DNA of 64,000 nt from Sphingomonas bacterium (lineage in GTDB: Bacteria > Pseudomonadota > Alphaproteobacteria > Sphingomonadales > Sphingomonadaceae), in contig JASBRX010000035.1 of assembly GCA_030149245.1 (NCBI GenBank), positions 1-64,000 of the forward strand, written 5' to 3'. This document shows, piece after piece, positions 34,390-44,132 of this stretch. Within the stretch, counting starts at the first letter, position 1; each line of letters begins with the position of its first letter. Below the pieces are notes generated by a model. It did not search any database and was not told the DNA's origin. It saw only the letters and a list, made by a program, of their open reading frames with translations. Made by a program: the position numbers and the translations under genes.

Positions 34390-36021
34390 TTGCCGTATTT
34401 TAAAGACATGGCCCTGTGGGCCGAGGCCGAATGGATCGCCGTCATCGCGACGGTGCTGCTGTTCGTGTTCCTCGGCGCGGGTGCGCTGATCGCCGCCAGC
34501 AAAAAGCCGGAATTCGCGGGCCATCCCAAGGGCCTGTACATGCTGTTCTTCGCCGAGATGTGGGAGCGTTTCTCCTATTACGGCATGCGCGCCATCCTGA
34601 TTTTCTACCTGACCCAGCACTGGCTGTTCAGCGACGGCAAGTCGAACCTGATCTATGGTGCCTATACCTCGCTGGTGTACATCACGCCGGTGCTCGGCGG
34701 CTATATCGCCGACCGCTATCTGGGTCAGCGCAAGGCGGTCGTGTTCGGCGGCCTGCTGCTCGCTGCGGGCCATACGCTGATGGCGGTTGAAGGTACTGGC
34801 GGCCAGAGCGACCCGACGATCAACGTCTTCTGGGCCGCGCTCGCCTTCATCATCGTGGGGTCAGGCTTCCTCAAAGCCAACATCTCGGTGATGGTCGGCC
34901 AGCTCTACAGCCTGACTGACACTCGCCGCGACGCGGCCTACACGATCTTCTACATGGGCATTAACGTCGGCGCCGCGCTCGGCACGATCATGGTCGCCTA
35001 TCTCGGCCAGACAATCGGCTGGGGCTATGGCTTCGGCCTTGCCGGTATCGGCATGCTCGCCGGCCTCATTGTGTTCGTGCTCGGCAAGGCGTCGCTCAAG
35101 GGCGCGGGCGAAGCCCCTGCCCCGCTCGCACGCTCGAAGGAAATGCTGCTTTATGGCGTCGGTCTGGCGTCGGTGGCGGTGATCTGGGCACTGGTCCAAT
35201 ATCAGGACGTGATTCAGGGCCTGCTCGCCGTGTCGGGCGTCGCGCTGCTTGGCTATGTTCTTTACGAGAGCTTCAAGCTGGAAAAGGAACCGCGCGAGCG
35301 CATGTTCGCGATCCTGTTCCTGATCTCGCTCAACCCGCTGTTCTGGGGCCTGTTTGAACAGGCGGGCGGGTCGATGAACCTGTTCACCAACGCCTATGTC
35401 GATCGCGGCGGGGTGCCGGCCGGCATCTTCCAGTCGATCAACCCGATCTACATCATCCTGCTCGCACCGCTGTTCGCGGGGCTGTGGCAGTGGCTGGGCA
35501 AGCGCAACATGGAGCCCTCGGCTCCGGCCAAGTTCGGCCTGGCGCTGGCGCAGATGGGTCTCGCCAATCTCGTCCTTGTCTGGGGCGCGCAGGCGTGGGG
35601 AATCGCGGCGATGACGCCGGTGTTCCTGGTGTTCGCCTATTATTTCTTCGCCACCACCGCTGAGCTCTGCCTCTCGCCGGTCGGCCTGTCGGCGATGAAC
35701 CGGCTTGCGCCCAAGTTCCTCGCCTCGCTGATCATGGGTGCGTGGTTCTACATGACCGCGGTCGGCAATTTCGTCGCGGGCAAGATCGGCGAAGCCACCG
35801 GCGGCCATGACGGCCAGATGACCAAGGACGGGCTGCTCGACATCTATGGCCTGTTCGGCTGGATCTCGATCGGAGCCGCGGTCGCGGTGCTGCTGGTCTC
35901 GCCGCTGGTGAAGAAGTGGATGCACCTCGACACATTGCGCAACGATGACGATCTGGCGGGCACGGCGGAACTCGCTGAGCCGCAGGCGCCGGGCGTGCAT
36001 CTGGACGGCGAGAAGCGCTGA
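34390..36021 (+). CDS. POT family proton-dependent oligopeptide transporter
   Basis: Imports di- and tripeptides with protons. About 543 residues with some 12-14 membrane spans. POT signature: MWERFSYYGMRAILIFYLTQ (E1xxER-like start) and FYMGINVGAALGTIMVAYLG. The TTG at 34390 is preferred because AAGGGG lies about 7 bases before it; the ATG at 34408 is the other option, and the track's 34312 start has no ribosome site. The C-terminal cytoplasmic tail is short and acidic. Confidence 0.93.
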   Translation: MPYFKDMALWAEAEWIAVIATVLLFVFLGAGALIAASKKPEFAGHPKGLYMLFFAEMWERFSYYGMRAILIFYLTQHWLFSDGKSNLIYGAYTSLVYITPVLGGYIADRYLGQRKAVVFGGLLLAAGHTLMAVEGTGGQSDPTINVFWAALAFIIVGSGFLKANISVMVGQLYSLTDTRRDAAYTIFYMGINVGAALGTIMVAYLGQTIGWGYGFGLAGIGMLAGLIVFVLGKASLKGAGEAPAPLARSKEMLLYGVGLASVAVIWALVQYQDVIQGLLAVSGVALLGYVLYESFKLEKEPRERMFAILFLISLNPLFWGLFEQAGGSMNLFTNAYVDRGGVPAGIFQSINPIYIILLAPLFAGLWQWLGKRNMEPSAPAKFGLALAQMGLANLVLVWGAQAWGIAAMTPVFLVFAYYFFATTAELCLSPVGLSAMNRLAPKFLASLIMGAWFYMTAVGNFVAGKIGEATGGHDGQMTKDGLLDIYGLFGWISIGAAVAVLLVSPLVKKWMHLDTLRNDDDLAGTAELAEPQAPGVHLDGEKR

Positions 36022-36044
36022 ACATCTGAAACCGGGAGGGGGAA

Positions 36045-36740
36045 ATGGGACTGTTGATCGCGGCCTGTGCGGCGTTTCTGGGCACCCATTTCCTCCTCTC
36101 CCACCCGTTGCGAAAGCCGCTGGTCGACGCTGTCGGCGAGCGGCTTTTTCTTGGGATCTACTCGCTGGTCGCGTTCGCCACGCTGGGCTGGATGGCGCAT
36201 GTCTATGGGCGGATGCCCGACGCAGCCCCGCTCTGGGCGGTCGGTGACGGCCTGTGGGGCGTGGCGAGCGCGATCATGTTGCTCGCTTCGGTGCTGTTCG
36301 TCGGATCGCTGATCGGCAATCCCGCTCTTCCGGACCCGACCGGCAAACCCAAGGCCGTGCCGCGCCCGCGCGGGGTGTTCGCGATCACCCGCCATCCGAT
36401 GATGTGGAGCTTTGGCCTATGGGCGGTGGCGCACATCCTGGTCTTTCCGCAGCCGGCGCAGATCGTGCTGGCGGGCAGTATCGGCCTGCTCGCTTTGGTC
36501 GGCGCAGCGTTACAGGATGGAAAGAAACGGCGGCTCCAGCCCGATTTCTGGCCGCGCTGGCAGGGGGTGACGAGTTACTGGCCGTTCGTCGCGGTCGCAC
36601 AGGGCCGTGCGCAGGGCGCTGCGGCATGGCCCGGCACCATCGCCACCGTCGGGGGCTCGCTCCTGTGGCTCGGCGCGACCTGGGCGCATCTGCCGCTGGC
36701 GGATATGCCGGCCGGTATCTGGCGCTGGGTCGGCGGCTGA
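36045..36740 (+). CDS. NnrU family membrane protein
   Basis: 231 residues with six or so membrane spans. MGLLIAACAAFLGTHFLLSH, FAITRHPMMWSFGLWAVAHI and DGKKRRLQPDFWPRWQGVTS are the conserved NnrU parts, including the His residues (GTHFLLSHP, RHPMMW, AHIL) that could bind heme or metal as in the related carotenoid isomerase Z-ISO. NnrU was named from nitric oxide reduction clusters, but there are no denitrification genes here. It follows the POT gene by 23 bases with a GGGAGGGGG site, so may be co-transcribed. Confidence 0.9.
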   Translation: MGLLIAACAAFLGTHFLLSHPLRKPLVDAVGERLFLGIYSLVAFATLGWMAHVYGRMPDAAPLWAVGDGLWGVASAIMLLASVLFVGSLIGNPALPDPTGKPKAVPRPRGVFAITRHPMMWSFGLWAVAHILVFPQPAQIVLAGSIGLLALVGAALQDGKKRRLQPDFWPRWQGVTSYWPFVAVAQGRAQGAAAWPGTIATVGGSLLWLGATWAHLPLADMPAGIWRWVGG

Positions 36741-36854
36741 TCGGTTAGATTCCCCGCGCAACCAATTCGTTTCGCGTGTGTTCCAACACGGATGCTTACA
36801 ATTTGCGACACTCTTTTGGTGGACGCGCCGAAGGGCGCTGGCCATTTTCGGGGC

Positions 36855-38345
36855 ATGATGGTTCGTCCCCTTCTGATGCTCGGCATCGCCGCGCTTTCGC
36901 TCGCCGGGTGCGCTGCGGGTCCCGATTACCGGCCGAGCACGGCTACCGAACTCGGCGTCCCGCCCGCTTTCTCGGTCGCGGCGGACCAGCAGGCGCAGGC
37001 TGACCTCAAGCGCTGGTGGACCGCGTTCAACGATCCGATGCTGACCGGGCTGGTCGAGCAGGCGGCGGGCCAGAATCTCGACGTGGCGCAGGCGGTCACA
37101 CGGCTGCGGCAGGCGCGTGAGGCGTTGGTCCAGTCGCGCGCGTCGCTCCTCCCGTCGGTCAGCGCAGGCGGCAGCGCGTCGCGCAGTGAACCGATCCGCG
37201 GCACGAGCACGCAGGTCACCCTTCCCGACGGCACCGTCACGACGGTATCGCAGGGCGGCAGCACCAGCTTCTCGCTCGGCGGCGACGTAAACTATCAAGT
37301 TGACCTGTTCGGCGGCGTGCGGCGCGGGGTCGAGGCGAGCCGCGCGCAGCTCGAGGCGTCGGGCTACAGCTATGCCGCGACATTGGTGTCGATTCAGGGC
37401 GAGATCGCGCGCAACTACATCCTCGCCCGCGCCGCGCAGGCACAGCTCGCCAATGCGCGCGAGAGCCTGACCATTCAGGACGACAATCTGGAGATTGCGG
37501 GCTTCCGGGTGCAGGCGGGTCTCGTCTCCTCGCTCGATCAGGAACAGGCGCGCGCAACCCGCGCTCAGACCGCCGCGTCGATCCCGTCGATCGAGGCGAG
37601 CTATAACAGCGCCGTCTCGCGCCTCGGCGTGCTGACCGGACAGGCACCTGGCGCGCTCAAGGCACAGATGGAGGCGGTGCGCCCGATCCCGCAGGGGCCG
37701 GAGCGGATCACCGTCGGCATCCCCGCCGATACGCTGCGCCAGCGGCCCGATGTGCGCCTCGCCGAACGCAACCTCGCCGCCGCCGTGGCGCAGATCGGGG
37801 TGTCGGAAGCGCAGCTTTTCCCGCAGCTGTCGCTCGGCGGCAGCATCGATGCCGGGGCGGGCAGCATCAGCAGCCTGTTCGACGTCATCACCGGCCGCGT
37901 CTTCGCCAGCATCGCCCAGACAATCTTCGACGCCGGGCGCTCCCGCGCGCAGGTCCGATCGGCCCAAGCGGCGGCGGATGGGGCTTTCTACGCCTATAAG
38001 CAGACCGTGCTGATCGGGATCGAAGAGGTCGAGAACGCCGTCGTCGCGCTCCAGGCCGCGCAGGCGCGCGAACGCGAATTCGCCATCGCGCTCGACGCTG
38101 CCAATAACAGCGCGATCCTGTCGCGCAGCTCGTACCGCGCCGGCCTCGCCGATTTCCTGACGCTGAGCCAGGCAGAGGCGTCGCTGGTGTCCGCGCGCAA
38201 CGGCCTCAATCAGGCGCGATCGGACAAGGCGAATGCGCTGATCCAGCTGTACCTCGCGCTCGGCGGCGGCTGGGACGCCGCGACCGCGCCGACGCCTGAC
38301 ACCGTCACCGCCCCTCCCCCTGTTTCTGGAACCGGAACCGATTGA
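36855..38345 (+). CDS. NodT/OprM-type outer membrane efflux lipoprotein
   Basis: Outer membrane channel of a tripartite pump. From MMVRPLLMLGIAALSLAGC the lipobox Cys is at about residue 19, followed by AAGPDYRPS, typical of NodT. Two OEP repeats: WWTAFNDPMLTGLVEQAAGQ with QAVTRLRQAREALVQSRASL, and the second with LRQRPDVRLAERNLAAAVAQ. About 496 residues. The track start at 36792 adds unsupported residues. The stop overlaps the following membrane-fusion gene (TGATG), placing it first in a four-gene efflux operon. Confidence 0.94.
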   Translation: MMVRPLLMLGIAALSLAGCAAGPDYRPSTATELGVPPAFSVAADQQAQADLKRWWTAFNDPMLTGLVEQAAGQNLDVAQAVTRLRQAREALVQSRASLLPSVSAGGSASRSEPIRGTSTQVTLPDGTVTTVSQGGSTSFSLGGDVNYQVDLFGGVRRGVEASRAQLEASGYSYAATLVSIQGEIARNYILARAAQAQLANARESLTIQDDNLEIAGFRVQAGLVSSLDQEQARATRAQTAASIPSIEASYNSAVSRLGVLTGQAPGALKAQMEAVRPIPQGPERITVGIPADTLRQRPDVRLAERNLAAAVAQIGVSEAQLFPQLSLGGSIDAGAGSISSLFDVITGRVFASIAQTIFDAGRSRAQVRSAQAAADGAFYAYKQTVLIGIEEVENAVVALQAAQAREREFAIALDAANNSAILSRSSYRAGLADFLTLSQAEASLVSARNGLNQARSDKANALIQLYLALGGGWDAATAPTPDTVTAPPPVSGTGTD

Positions 38346-39727
38346 TGGCCGACGCTGCAACTCCGAAGCTCGACGAATTTCTGGGCGCCAAGACCGTGCC
38401 CGCGTGGCGGCGTTATCTGAAATGGATCGTGCTTGGCGTGATCGCGATCATCGCAATCTTCGCCCTGTCGCGGCTGTTCGGCGGTGATGCGGAAGCCGGT
38501 TATGCGACCCGCGCGGTGGAGCGCGGCGCGCTGACCGTCACCGTTTCGGCCACGGGCAAGCTGACCCCGACCAACCAAGTGCAGGTCGGTTCCGAACTGT
38601 CCGGCCTGATCACGCGCGTGCTGGTCGACGTCAATGATCGCGTCACGGCGGGTCAGCCGCTCGCACTGATCGATCCCGAGCGGCTCGACGATGCCATTAC
38701 CCAGGCGCGCGCATCGGTCGCGGCGGCACAGGCGACGGTCGCACAGAATCAGGCGACCTTGGTCGAGGCGCAGAGCCAGCTCGCACGGTTCGAGGAAGTC
38801 AGCCGCCTGTCCGGCGGGCGCGTCCCGGCCAAGACCGAACTCGACAATGCCCGTGCGGCGGTTGCCCGCGCGGTCGCGACGGTGCGCGCCAGCCAGGCGC
38901 AGGTCACCTCGCAACAGGCGGCGCTCCGCTCGGCCGTGACGCAGCGGAACAAGGCGATCGTCCGCTCGCCGGTCAACGGCGTGGTGCTCGCGCGCCAGGT
39001 CGAACCGGGCCAGACCGTCGCGGCATCGTTCAATACGCCCACGCTGTTCGTGATCGCCGAAGATTTGAGCGCGATGGAGCTGGAGGTCGCGATCGACGAG
39101 GCCGATGTCGGTCAGGTCAAGCAGGGCCAGCGCGCCAGCTTTACCGTCGACGCCTTTCCCGGTCAGACCTTCCCGGCGGTGATCCAGCGCGTCGATGTCG
39201 GATCGAACCTGTCGGCGCAGACTAGCACGACCACGACCACCAGCACCACGGCGCAGGTCGTGTCCTATGGCGCGACGCTGTCGGTCGCCAATCCGGAGCA
39301 GAAGCTGCGTCCCGGCATGACCGCAACGGCGGAGATCGTGACGCTGCAGAAGAACAACGTCCTGCTCGTCCCCAATGCCGCGCTGCGCTTCACGCCCAGC
39401 ACGGGCGGGCAGGAGGCCGCGAAGGGCGGCATCTCGGGCGCCCTTGTTCCCAGTCGTCGACGCCGCGGCGGGGACAATGAGAAGGCTGCGACGATCTCCC
39501 GCGGCGCCAAGCAGACGGTGTATGTGAAGGGCGAGGACGGCCAGCCGCGTGCGATCGAGGTCACCACCGGCGACACCAACGGCCAGGTCACCGAAATACT
39601 GTCGGGCGATCTGAAGCCGGGCATGGAGGTCATCACCGGCCAGTTCGCGGGCGAGAGTTCGGGCAGCAGCAAGCGCTCCGGCGGCGGTTCGGGCGGACAG
39701 CGCAAGGCGGGGGCATCGGGTGGCTGA
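38345..39727 (+). CDS. Periplasmic adaptor of MacA type (RND/HlyD family)
   Basis: 460 residues. One membrane anchor (YLKWIVLGVIAIIAIFALSR, about 20-40), a barrel-sandwich/lipoyl part (LTVTVSATGKLTPTNQVQVG), a long alpha-helical hairpin (QARASVAAAQATVAQNQATL), then beta-barrel and membrane-proximal domains. It should link the MacB-type ABC permease with the NodT channel. The C-terminus is Gly/Ser-rich ([20 protein letters not shown]), which is unusual but low-complexity. Overlaps the ATPase gene by 8 bases. Confidence 0.93.
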   Translation: MADAATPKLDEFLGAKTVPAWRRYLKWIVLGVIAIIAIFALSRLFGGDAEAGYATRAVERGALTVTVSATGKLTPTNQVQVGSELSGLITRVLVDVNDRVTAGQPLALIDPERLDDAITQARASVAAAQATVAQNQATLVEAQSQLARFEEVSRLSGGRVPAKTELDNARAAVARAVATVRASQAQVTSQQAALRSAVTQRNKAIVRSPVNGVVLARQVEPGQTVAASFNTPTLFVIAEDLSAMELEVAIDEADVGQVKQGQRASFTVDAFPGQTFPAVIQRVDVGSNLSAQTSTTTTTSTTAQVVSYGATLSVANPEQKLRPGMTATAEIVTLQKNNVLLVPNAALRFTPSTGGQEAAKGGISGALVPSRRRRGGDNEKAATISRGAKQTVYVKGEDGQPRAIEVTTGDTNGQVTEILSGDLKPGMEVITGQFAGESSGSSKRSGGGSGGQRKAGASGG

Positions 39728-40430
39728 TCCGATCATCCGCCTGCGCGGCGTCACCAAAACCTATGGCGAGGGGCCGACCGCGTTTCAGGCGCTGAAGCGC
39801 GTCGATCTCGACATCGAACAGGGCGATTTCGTCGCGGTGATGGGGCCGTCGGGATCGGGCAAGTCGACCACGATGAACATCCTGGGTTGCCTCGACGTGC
39901 CGACGCGCGGGCAATTCCTGTTCAAGGGCGTGCATGTCGAGGCGCTCGACCGCGACCAGCGCGCATTGCTGCGGCGCCGCTATCTCGGCTTCGTGTTTCA
40001 GGGCTTCAACCTGCTCAGCCGCACCAGCGCGCTGGAGAATGTCGAACTGCCCCTGCTCTATCGCGGCGAGGACAAGAAGACGCGGCACAAGCTGGGCATG
40101 GCGGCGCTGGAAAAGGTCGGGCTCGACCGCTGGTGGGATCACACCCCCGCTGAGCTCTCGGGCGGGCAGCAACAGCGCGTCGCGATCGCCCGCGCGATCG
40201 TGACCAGTCCCGACGTGCTGCTCGCCGACGAACCGACCGGCAACCTCGATTCGGAGCGGTCGGTGGAGATCATGAAATTGCTCACCCAGCTCAATCAGGA
40301 AAGCGGGATCACCGTGCTGATGGTGACGCACGAGCCGGACATGGCCGCCTTTGCCCGCACCATCGTCCATTTCAAGGATGGACTGGTCGAGCGGATCGAG
40401 TCCGGTGCGCGGGCGGGGGTTGGCGCCTGA
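39720..40430 (+). CDS. ABC transporter ATP-binding protein (MacB/LolD type)
   Basis: 236 residues starting at GTG 39720. Walker [10 protein letters not shown] (about 40), Q-loop in [20 protein letters not shown], signature [15 protein letters not shown] and Walker [13 protein letters not shown] are all present. The family is that of lipoprotein and macrolide exporters. The ATPase is separate from the permease, unlike the fused E. coli MacB. The stop overlaps the permease ATG. Confidence 0.95.
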   Translation: MADPIIRLRGVTKTYGEGPTAFQALKRVDLDIEQGDFVAVMGPSGSGKSTTMNILGCLDVPTRGQFLFKGVHVEALDRDQRALLRRRYLGFVFQGFNLLSRTSALENVELPLLYRGEDKKTRHKLGMAALEKVGLDRWWDHTPAELSGGQQQRVAIARAIVTSPDVLLADEPTGNLDSERSVEIMKLLTQLNQESGITVLMVTHEPDMAAFARTIVHFKDGLVERIESGARAGVGA

Positions 40431-41638
40431 TGCTCGGCACCACCTTCACCCTCGCGATCCGCTCGATCCTGCGGCACAAGCTGCGCTCGTTCCTGACGAC
40501 GCTCGGCATCATCATCGGCGTGGCGGCGGTGGTGGCGATGGTCACGCTCGGCAACGCGACCACGGCGGCGGTGCAGCAGCAGATCGCCAGCCTGGGCACC
40601 AACATCCTGCAGGTGCGTCCGGGCCAGGGCTTTGGCCGCGGCGGCGGCGGCCCGCGCCCGCCCGATTTCGAGGAACAGGATGTCGAGGCGATCCGCGAGC
40701 AGATCGCCGGGGTCACTGCCGTCGCGCCCCAGGCGCAGGCGACCGGCACCGCGATCTATAACGGCGCGAACTGGTCGACCACGATCAACGGCACCGGCAA
40801 CGCCTATTTTCAGGTCCAGCCCTGGCCGCTGACCGGCGGGCGCACCTTCTCTCCGGCGGAGGAAGCGGCGGGCAAGGCGGTGTGCATCATCGGCAATACC
40901 GTGCGGCAGAACCTGTTCCGCGGGGGCGAGGCGATCGGGCGGCGCATCCGCGTCAACGACGTGTCGTGCGACGTGATCGGCACCCTGTCGACGCGCGGAC
41001 AGGCCGGTTTTGGCGGCGATCAGGACGACGTCATCCTCATGCCGATCAAGACGGTGCAGCGCCGCTTTTCTGGCAATCGCGACATCCGGCTGATGCTGGT
41101 CGGGGTCGATGCGGCCTATGACACCGCGACGGTGCAGGCGTCGCTGAGCGACCTGTTGCGCGAGCGGCGCGGGATCGAGCCGGGCGAGCAGGACAATTTC
41201 AACATCTTCGACACCGCGCAGATCAGCGCGACGCTGACCGGGACGACGCAGCTGCTGACCAGCATCGTCGCGACCGTCGCGGCGATCAGCCTGATCGTCG
41301 GCGGCATCGGCATCATGAATATCATGCTGGTCAGCGTGACCGAACGCACACGGGAGATCGGCATTCGCCTGGCGATCGGCGCGGTCGCGCGCGAGGTGCT
41401 GATGCAGTTCCTGGTCGAGGCGATCGTGCTGTCGATGCTGGGCGGTGTCATCGGCCTGTTGGTGGCGCAGCTTGTGATCGCGATCCTGACCCCGGTGATG
41501 CAGGTCCCGTGGACGTTCGATCTTCAGATCAACATCATCGCCTTTGCCATCGCGGCGGCGATCGGGGTGATCTTCGGCTTCTTCCCGGCCCGGCGCGCGG
41601 CGAGTCTGAACCCGATCGACGCGCTGCGACATGAGTAA
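40430..41638 (+). CDS. ABC transporter permease (MacB type, FtsX domain)
   Basis: 402 residues. One N-terminal span ([20 protein letters not shown]), a large periplasmic MacB_PCD domain (about 45-270), and three C-terminal spans of the FtsX domain with [20 protein letters not shown] and IRLAIGA. The periplasmic part has a Gly-rich loop ([12 protein letters not shown]). Last gene of the NodT-MacA-ATPase-permease operon, which likely exports a hydrophobic compound, peptide or lipid in a mechanotransmission mode as MacAB does; the substrate is unknown. Confidence 0.94.
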   Translation: MLGTTFTLAIRSILRHKLRSFLTTLGIIIGVAAVVAMVTLGNATTAAVQQQIASLGTNILQVRPGQGFGRGGGGPRPPDFEEQDVEAIREQIAGVTAVAPQAQATGTAIYNGANWSTTINGTGNAYFQVQPWPLTGGRTFSPAEEAAGKAVCIIGNTVRQNLFRGGEAIGRRIRVNDVSCDVIGTLSTRGQAGFGGDQDDVILMPIKTVQRRFSGNRDIRLMLVGVDAAYDTATVQASLSDLLRERRGIEPGEQDNFNIFDTAQISATLTGTTQLLTSIVATVAAISLIVGGIGIMNIMLVSVTERTREIGIRLAIGAVAREVLMQFLVEAIVLSMLGGVIGLLVAQLVIAILTPVMQVPWTFDLQINIIAFAIAAAIGVIFGFFPARRAASLNPIDALRHE

Positions 41639-41640
41639 GA

Positions 41641-42498
41641 CTAGCTGAACTGGAGCAGGATGAGGCCGAAGGCGAGCACCACCGCCGCAGCGATGCGGCG
41701 GCCGCCAAAGCCTTCGCCGAGCATCCATGCGCCCATCAGCGCCGCCCACACTACGGCGGTCTCGCGCAGCGCCGATACCTTCGCCACCTCCATCAGCGAG
41801 AAGGCGTAGAGCGCCGAGCCGAACGAAACGCTCGACAGCGCCCCCGCCGCAACGCCGTGCTTCCACGTCGCCTTGACCGCCCGACCAAGCTCGCGACGGC
41901 GGAGCAGCAGCGCGGTGGTGGTGATGCAGACGCTGTCGAGCATGAACAGCCACACGATATAGGTGAACGGGCTCGGCGCGACGCGCACCCCGCGCGCGTC
42001 GGCCATGTTGTACAGCGCGACCCCGATTGCCGTCGCAAAAGCCCAGCCCAGCGCCACCTTGTCGGGGTGCGCGGCAAGCGTCACGCCGCGCGCGGGCAAT
42101 GCGAACACGATCACCGCGCCGGTCGCAATCACCAGCCCGATCCAGCCGATCAACGGCAGCTGCTCGCGCAACACCAGCACCGCGAACCCGGCGGTAAGCA
42201 GCGGAGCGACCCCGCGCATGATCGGGAATACCAGGCTCAGGTCGCCGCGCTGCATCGCGCGGACCAGGCAGATCTGATAGGCGAAATGCGCCGGCACCGC
42301 CCAGGCAAGCGCGGACCAAGTCTCCGCATCGGGCAGCGGCACGATCAGCGCGAAGGGCGCGATCACCACCGCCGCGCTCGACGACAGCAGCGCCCGCGCG
42401 ACGAGAATGTCGTCGCCGCGCTTCACCACCAAATTGGTCAGCGCGAGGCTGAAGGCCGAGATCAGGCCAAGCGCGATGGCGAGCGCCTGATCACCCAT
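41641..42498 (-). CDS. EamA/DMT family transporter
   Basis: 285 residues with about ten hydrophobic spans arranged as two EamA repeats (start LGLISAFSLALTNLVVKRGD, centre GWIGLVIATGAVIVFALPAR). Drug/metabolite superfamily exporters of this type move amino acids, nucleosides or other small molecules. It overlaps the upstream MobA-like gene by 8 bases, so the two are coupled. Substrate unknown. Confidence 0.88.
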   Translation of the reverse strand: MGDQALAIALGLISAFSLALTNLVVKRGDDILVARALLSSSAAVVIAPFALIVPLPDAETWSALAWAVPAHFAYQICLVRAMQRGDLSLVFPIMRGVAPLLTAGFAVLVLREQLPLIGWIGLVIATGAVIVFALPARGVTLAAHPDKVALGWAFATAIGVALYNMADARGVRVAPSPFTYIVWLFMLDSVCITTTALLLRRRELGRAVKATWKHGVAAGALSSVSFGSALYAFSLMEVAKVSALRETAVVWAALMGAWMLGEGFGGRRIAAAVVLAFGLILLQFS

Positions 42499-43063
42499 GG
42501 ATCAGCCGTTCCAAATCCTCCGGCGTATCGACATCGACCAGCTCGGCGGGCGGGACGACGATATGATGCCCCCGCCGCACCAGGTCGCGCGCGCCCATAT
42601 CGCCCTGCGCGGCGAGCAGGTCGGGGAGGTGCGCGCGGCCGAATAGCGCGGGCGGGCGCGGGACCACCCCGTCGCTCGACGCCACGATCGCGTCCTCCCC
42701 CGCTGCATGGTCGAGCAGCCGGTAGATCTGCGTCGCGGTGACGCGCGGCATGTCGGCCAGCGCGATCACCACCGCATCGGGATCGCTGTGCAGCGCCGCC
42801 TCTACCCCCAGCCGCAGCGATCGGCCCATCCCCGCCGCCGGATCGTCATTGACCACGACGTCATAACCGCAGCTGGCGAGGTCGAGCGCGGTTTCCGCAA
42901 CCACGCCGATCCGCGCGGCGAACGGCACCGCCTCCAGCGCCACCACGACATGCAGGCCGAGCGGGCGGCCGAGATACGGGATGGTCAGCTTGTCCGCCGC
43001 CCCGAACCGGCGCGAGCGTCCGGCGGCGAGCAGCACCAGCGCCGTGCGTTCAGCGCGGATCAT
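42491..43063 (-). CDS. MobA-like nucleotidyltransferase (MocA type)
   Basis: 190 residues. N-terminal nucleotide-binding signature LVLLAAGRSRRFGAADKLTI with Lys, followed by VALADMPRVTATQIYRLLDH and the terminal ELVDVDTPEDLERL, both typical of MocA/MobA-like enzymes. MocA adds CMP to molybdopterin for xanthine-dehydrogenase-type enzymes. Overlaps the XdhC-like gene by 14 bases; that pairing supports a role in molybdenum-hydroxylase maturation. No hydroxylase gene is in the window. Confidence 0.9.
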   Translation of the reverse strand: MIRAERTALVLLAAGRSRRFGAADKLTIPYLGRPLGLHVVVALEAVPFAARIGVVAETALDLASCGYDVVVNDDPAAGMGRSLRLGVEAALHSDPDAVVIALADMPRVTATQIYRLLDHAAGEDAIVASSDGVVPRPPALFGRAHLPDLLAAQGDMGARDLVRRGHHIVVPPAELVDVDTPEDLERLIHG

Positions 43064-43964
43064 GCAGCGCCCGCACCATGCCCGCAGCGATCGACAGCGC
43101 GATCTCCGCCGGGCCGACCGCGCCGATATCGATCCCCGCCGGCCCCTCGATCCGGTCGATCTGGTCGGTCGTCAGGTCAGCGGCAAGCCGCTCGCGCCGC
43201 GCCGCATGGCTTTTTCGCGATCCCAGCGCCGCAACATAGCCCGCCCCGCCGTTCAGCGCCGCGATCAGCGCGGGATCGTCGATCTTCGGATCGTGGCTCA
43301 GCGTGACCACCGCGGTCGCGCCGTCGGGACGCAGCGCCGCTATCGCCTCGTCCGGCCAGCGATCGTCCAAGGTGACGCCGGGGAAGCGTTCGGATGTAAG
43401 GAATCGCCCGCGCGGATCGATCACCACCGTCGCGATGCCGAGTTCGCGGGCGAGTCCGGCGAGCACCTGCGCGATCTGCACCGCGCCGACGATCAGCAAC
43501 CGGCGCGGCGGCTCGTAGCGGTTGATGAAGGCGCCGGGCAGCGGCTCTGCGCGGCTGCGCCCGGTCGTCAGGTCGGTCGCCACCTCCAGCGCCCTCCCCT
43601 CGCCCCGCGCCGCCGCAATCGCATCGAACAGCGCCGGGTCGAAGCCTTCCGCCGAGACCGGCTGCACCATCACCTCGATCTCGCCACCGCACGGCAGGCC
43701 GACTTCCCATGCCGCCGCATCGGCGACGCCATAGCGGCGCAGTGCGAACGGCGCGCCCGCAATCACCTCTGCCGCCACCGCCATGATATCGGCCTCGACG
43801 CAGCCGCCCGACACCGATCCTTCGAACCGGCCGTCTTCATGCACCAGCAAATGGCTGCCGCGCGGACGCGGGGCCGATCCCCAGGTCGAGACGACGGTCG
43901 CCAGCGCCATGCGCGCCCCGGCCCAGCCGCGCGCGGCGGCGATCACGCTGTCATTATCGGCCAT
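43050..43964 (-). CDS. XdhC family molybdenum-hydroxylase maturation protein
   Basis: 304 residues. N-terminal XdhC/CoxI domain (TVVSTWGSAPRPRGSHLLVH, SVSGGCVEADIMAVAAEVIA) with the conserved GGCVE Cys, and C-terminal Rossmann-like domain (RLLIVGAVQIAQVLAGLARE, PRGRFLTSERFPGVTL). XdhC binds molybdopterin cofactor and assists its sulphuration before insertion. GGAGGC precedes the ATG. First gene of an apparent xdhC-mocA-eamA operon, divergent from the GDPD gene. Confidence 0.93.
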   Translation of the reverse strand: MADNDSVIAAARGWAGARMALATVVSTWGSAPRPRGSHLLVHEDGRFEGSVSGGCVEADIMAVAAEVIAGAPFALRRYGVADAAAWEVGLPCGGEIEVMVQPVSAEGFDPALFDAIAAARGEGRALEVATDLTTGRSRAEPLPGAFINRYEPPRRLLIVGAVQIAQVLAGLARELGIATVVIDPRGRFLTSERFPGVTLDDRWPDEAIAALRPDGATAVVTLSHDPKIDDPALIAALNGGAGYVAALGSRKSHAARRERLAADLTTDQIDRIEGPAGIDIGAVGPAEIALSIAAGMVRALHDPR

Positions 43965-44010
43965 GGTGCCTCCATAATGTCATCCGAATCACCTAGCCGG
44001 GCCGTGGTAG

Positions 44011-44095
44011 CGGCACCAGCCCGCTCCCCCACCCGGCCACCCATCGGCAGGATATTCTGAAATGGGTGGCCGGGTGGGGGAGCGGGCTGGTGCCG
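44011..44095. repeat. Perfect 34-bp inverted repeat between divergent genes
   Basis: Arms 44011-44044 and 44062-44095 are exact reverse complements (34 of 34 bases) around a 17-base, AT-richer spacer (44045-44061). The arms are G/C-rich (for example CCCGCTCCCCCACCCGGCC). It lies 46 bases upstream of the XdhC start and 37 bases upstream of the GDPD start, so a transcript of either gene may carry a very stable leader hairpin, depending on the promoter positions. Confidence 0.95.
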
Positions 44096-44132
44096 GACCC
44101 GCCGAGAGGCGGACAGGTTTGGAGATAAGACG

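Noticed and set aside
40295-42319. Minus-strand ORF of 674 aa opposite the ABC permease
   Set aside because: Runs from the real DMT transporter in a wrong frame into the antisense of the permease; not coding.
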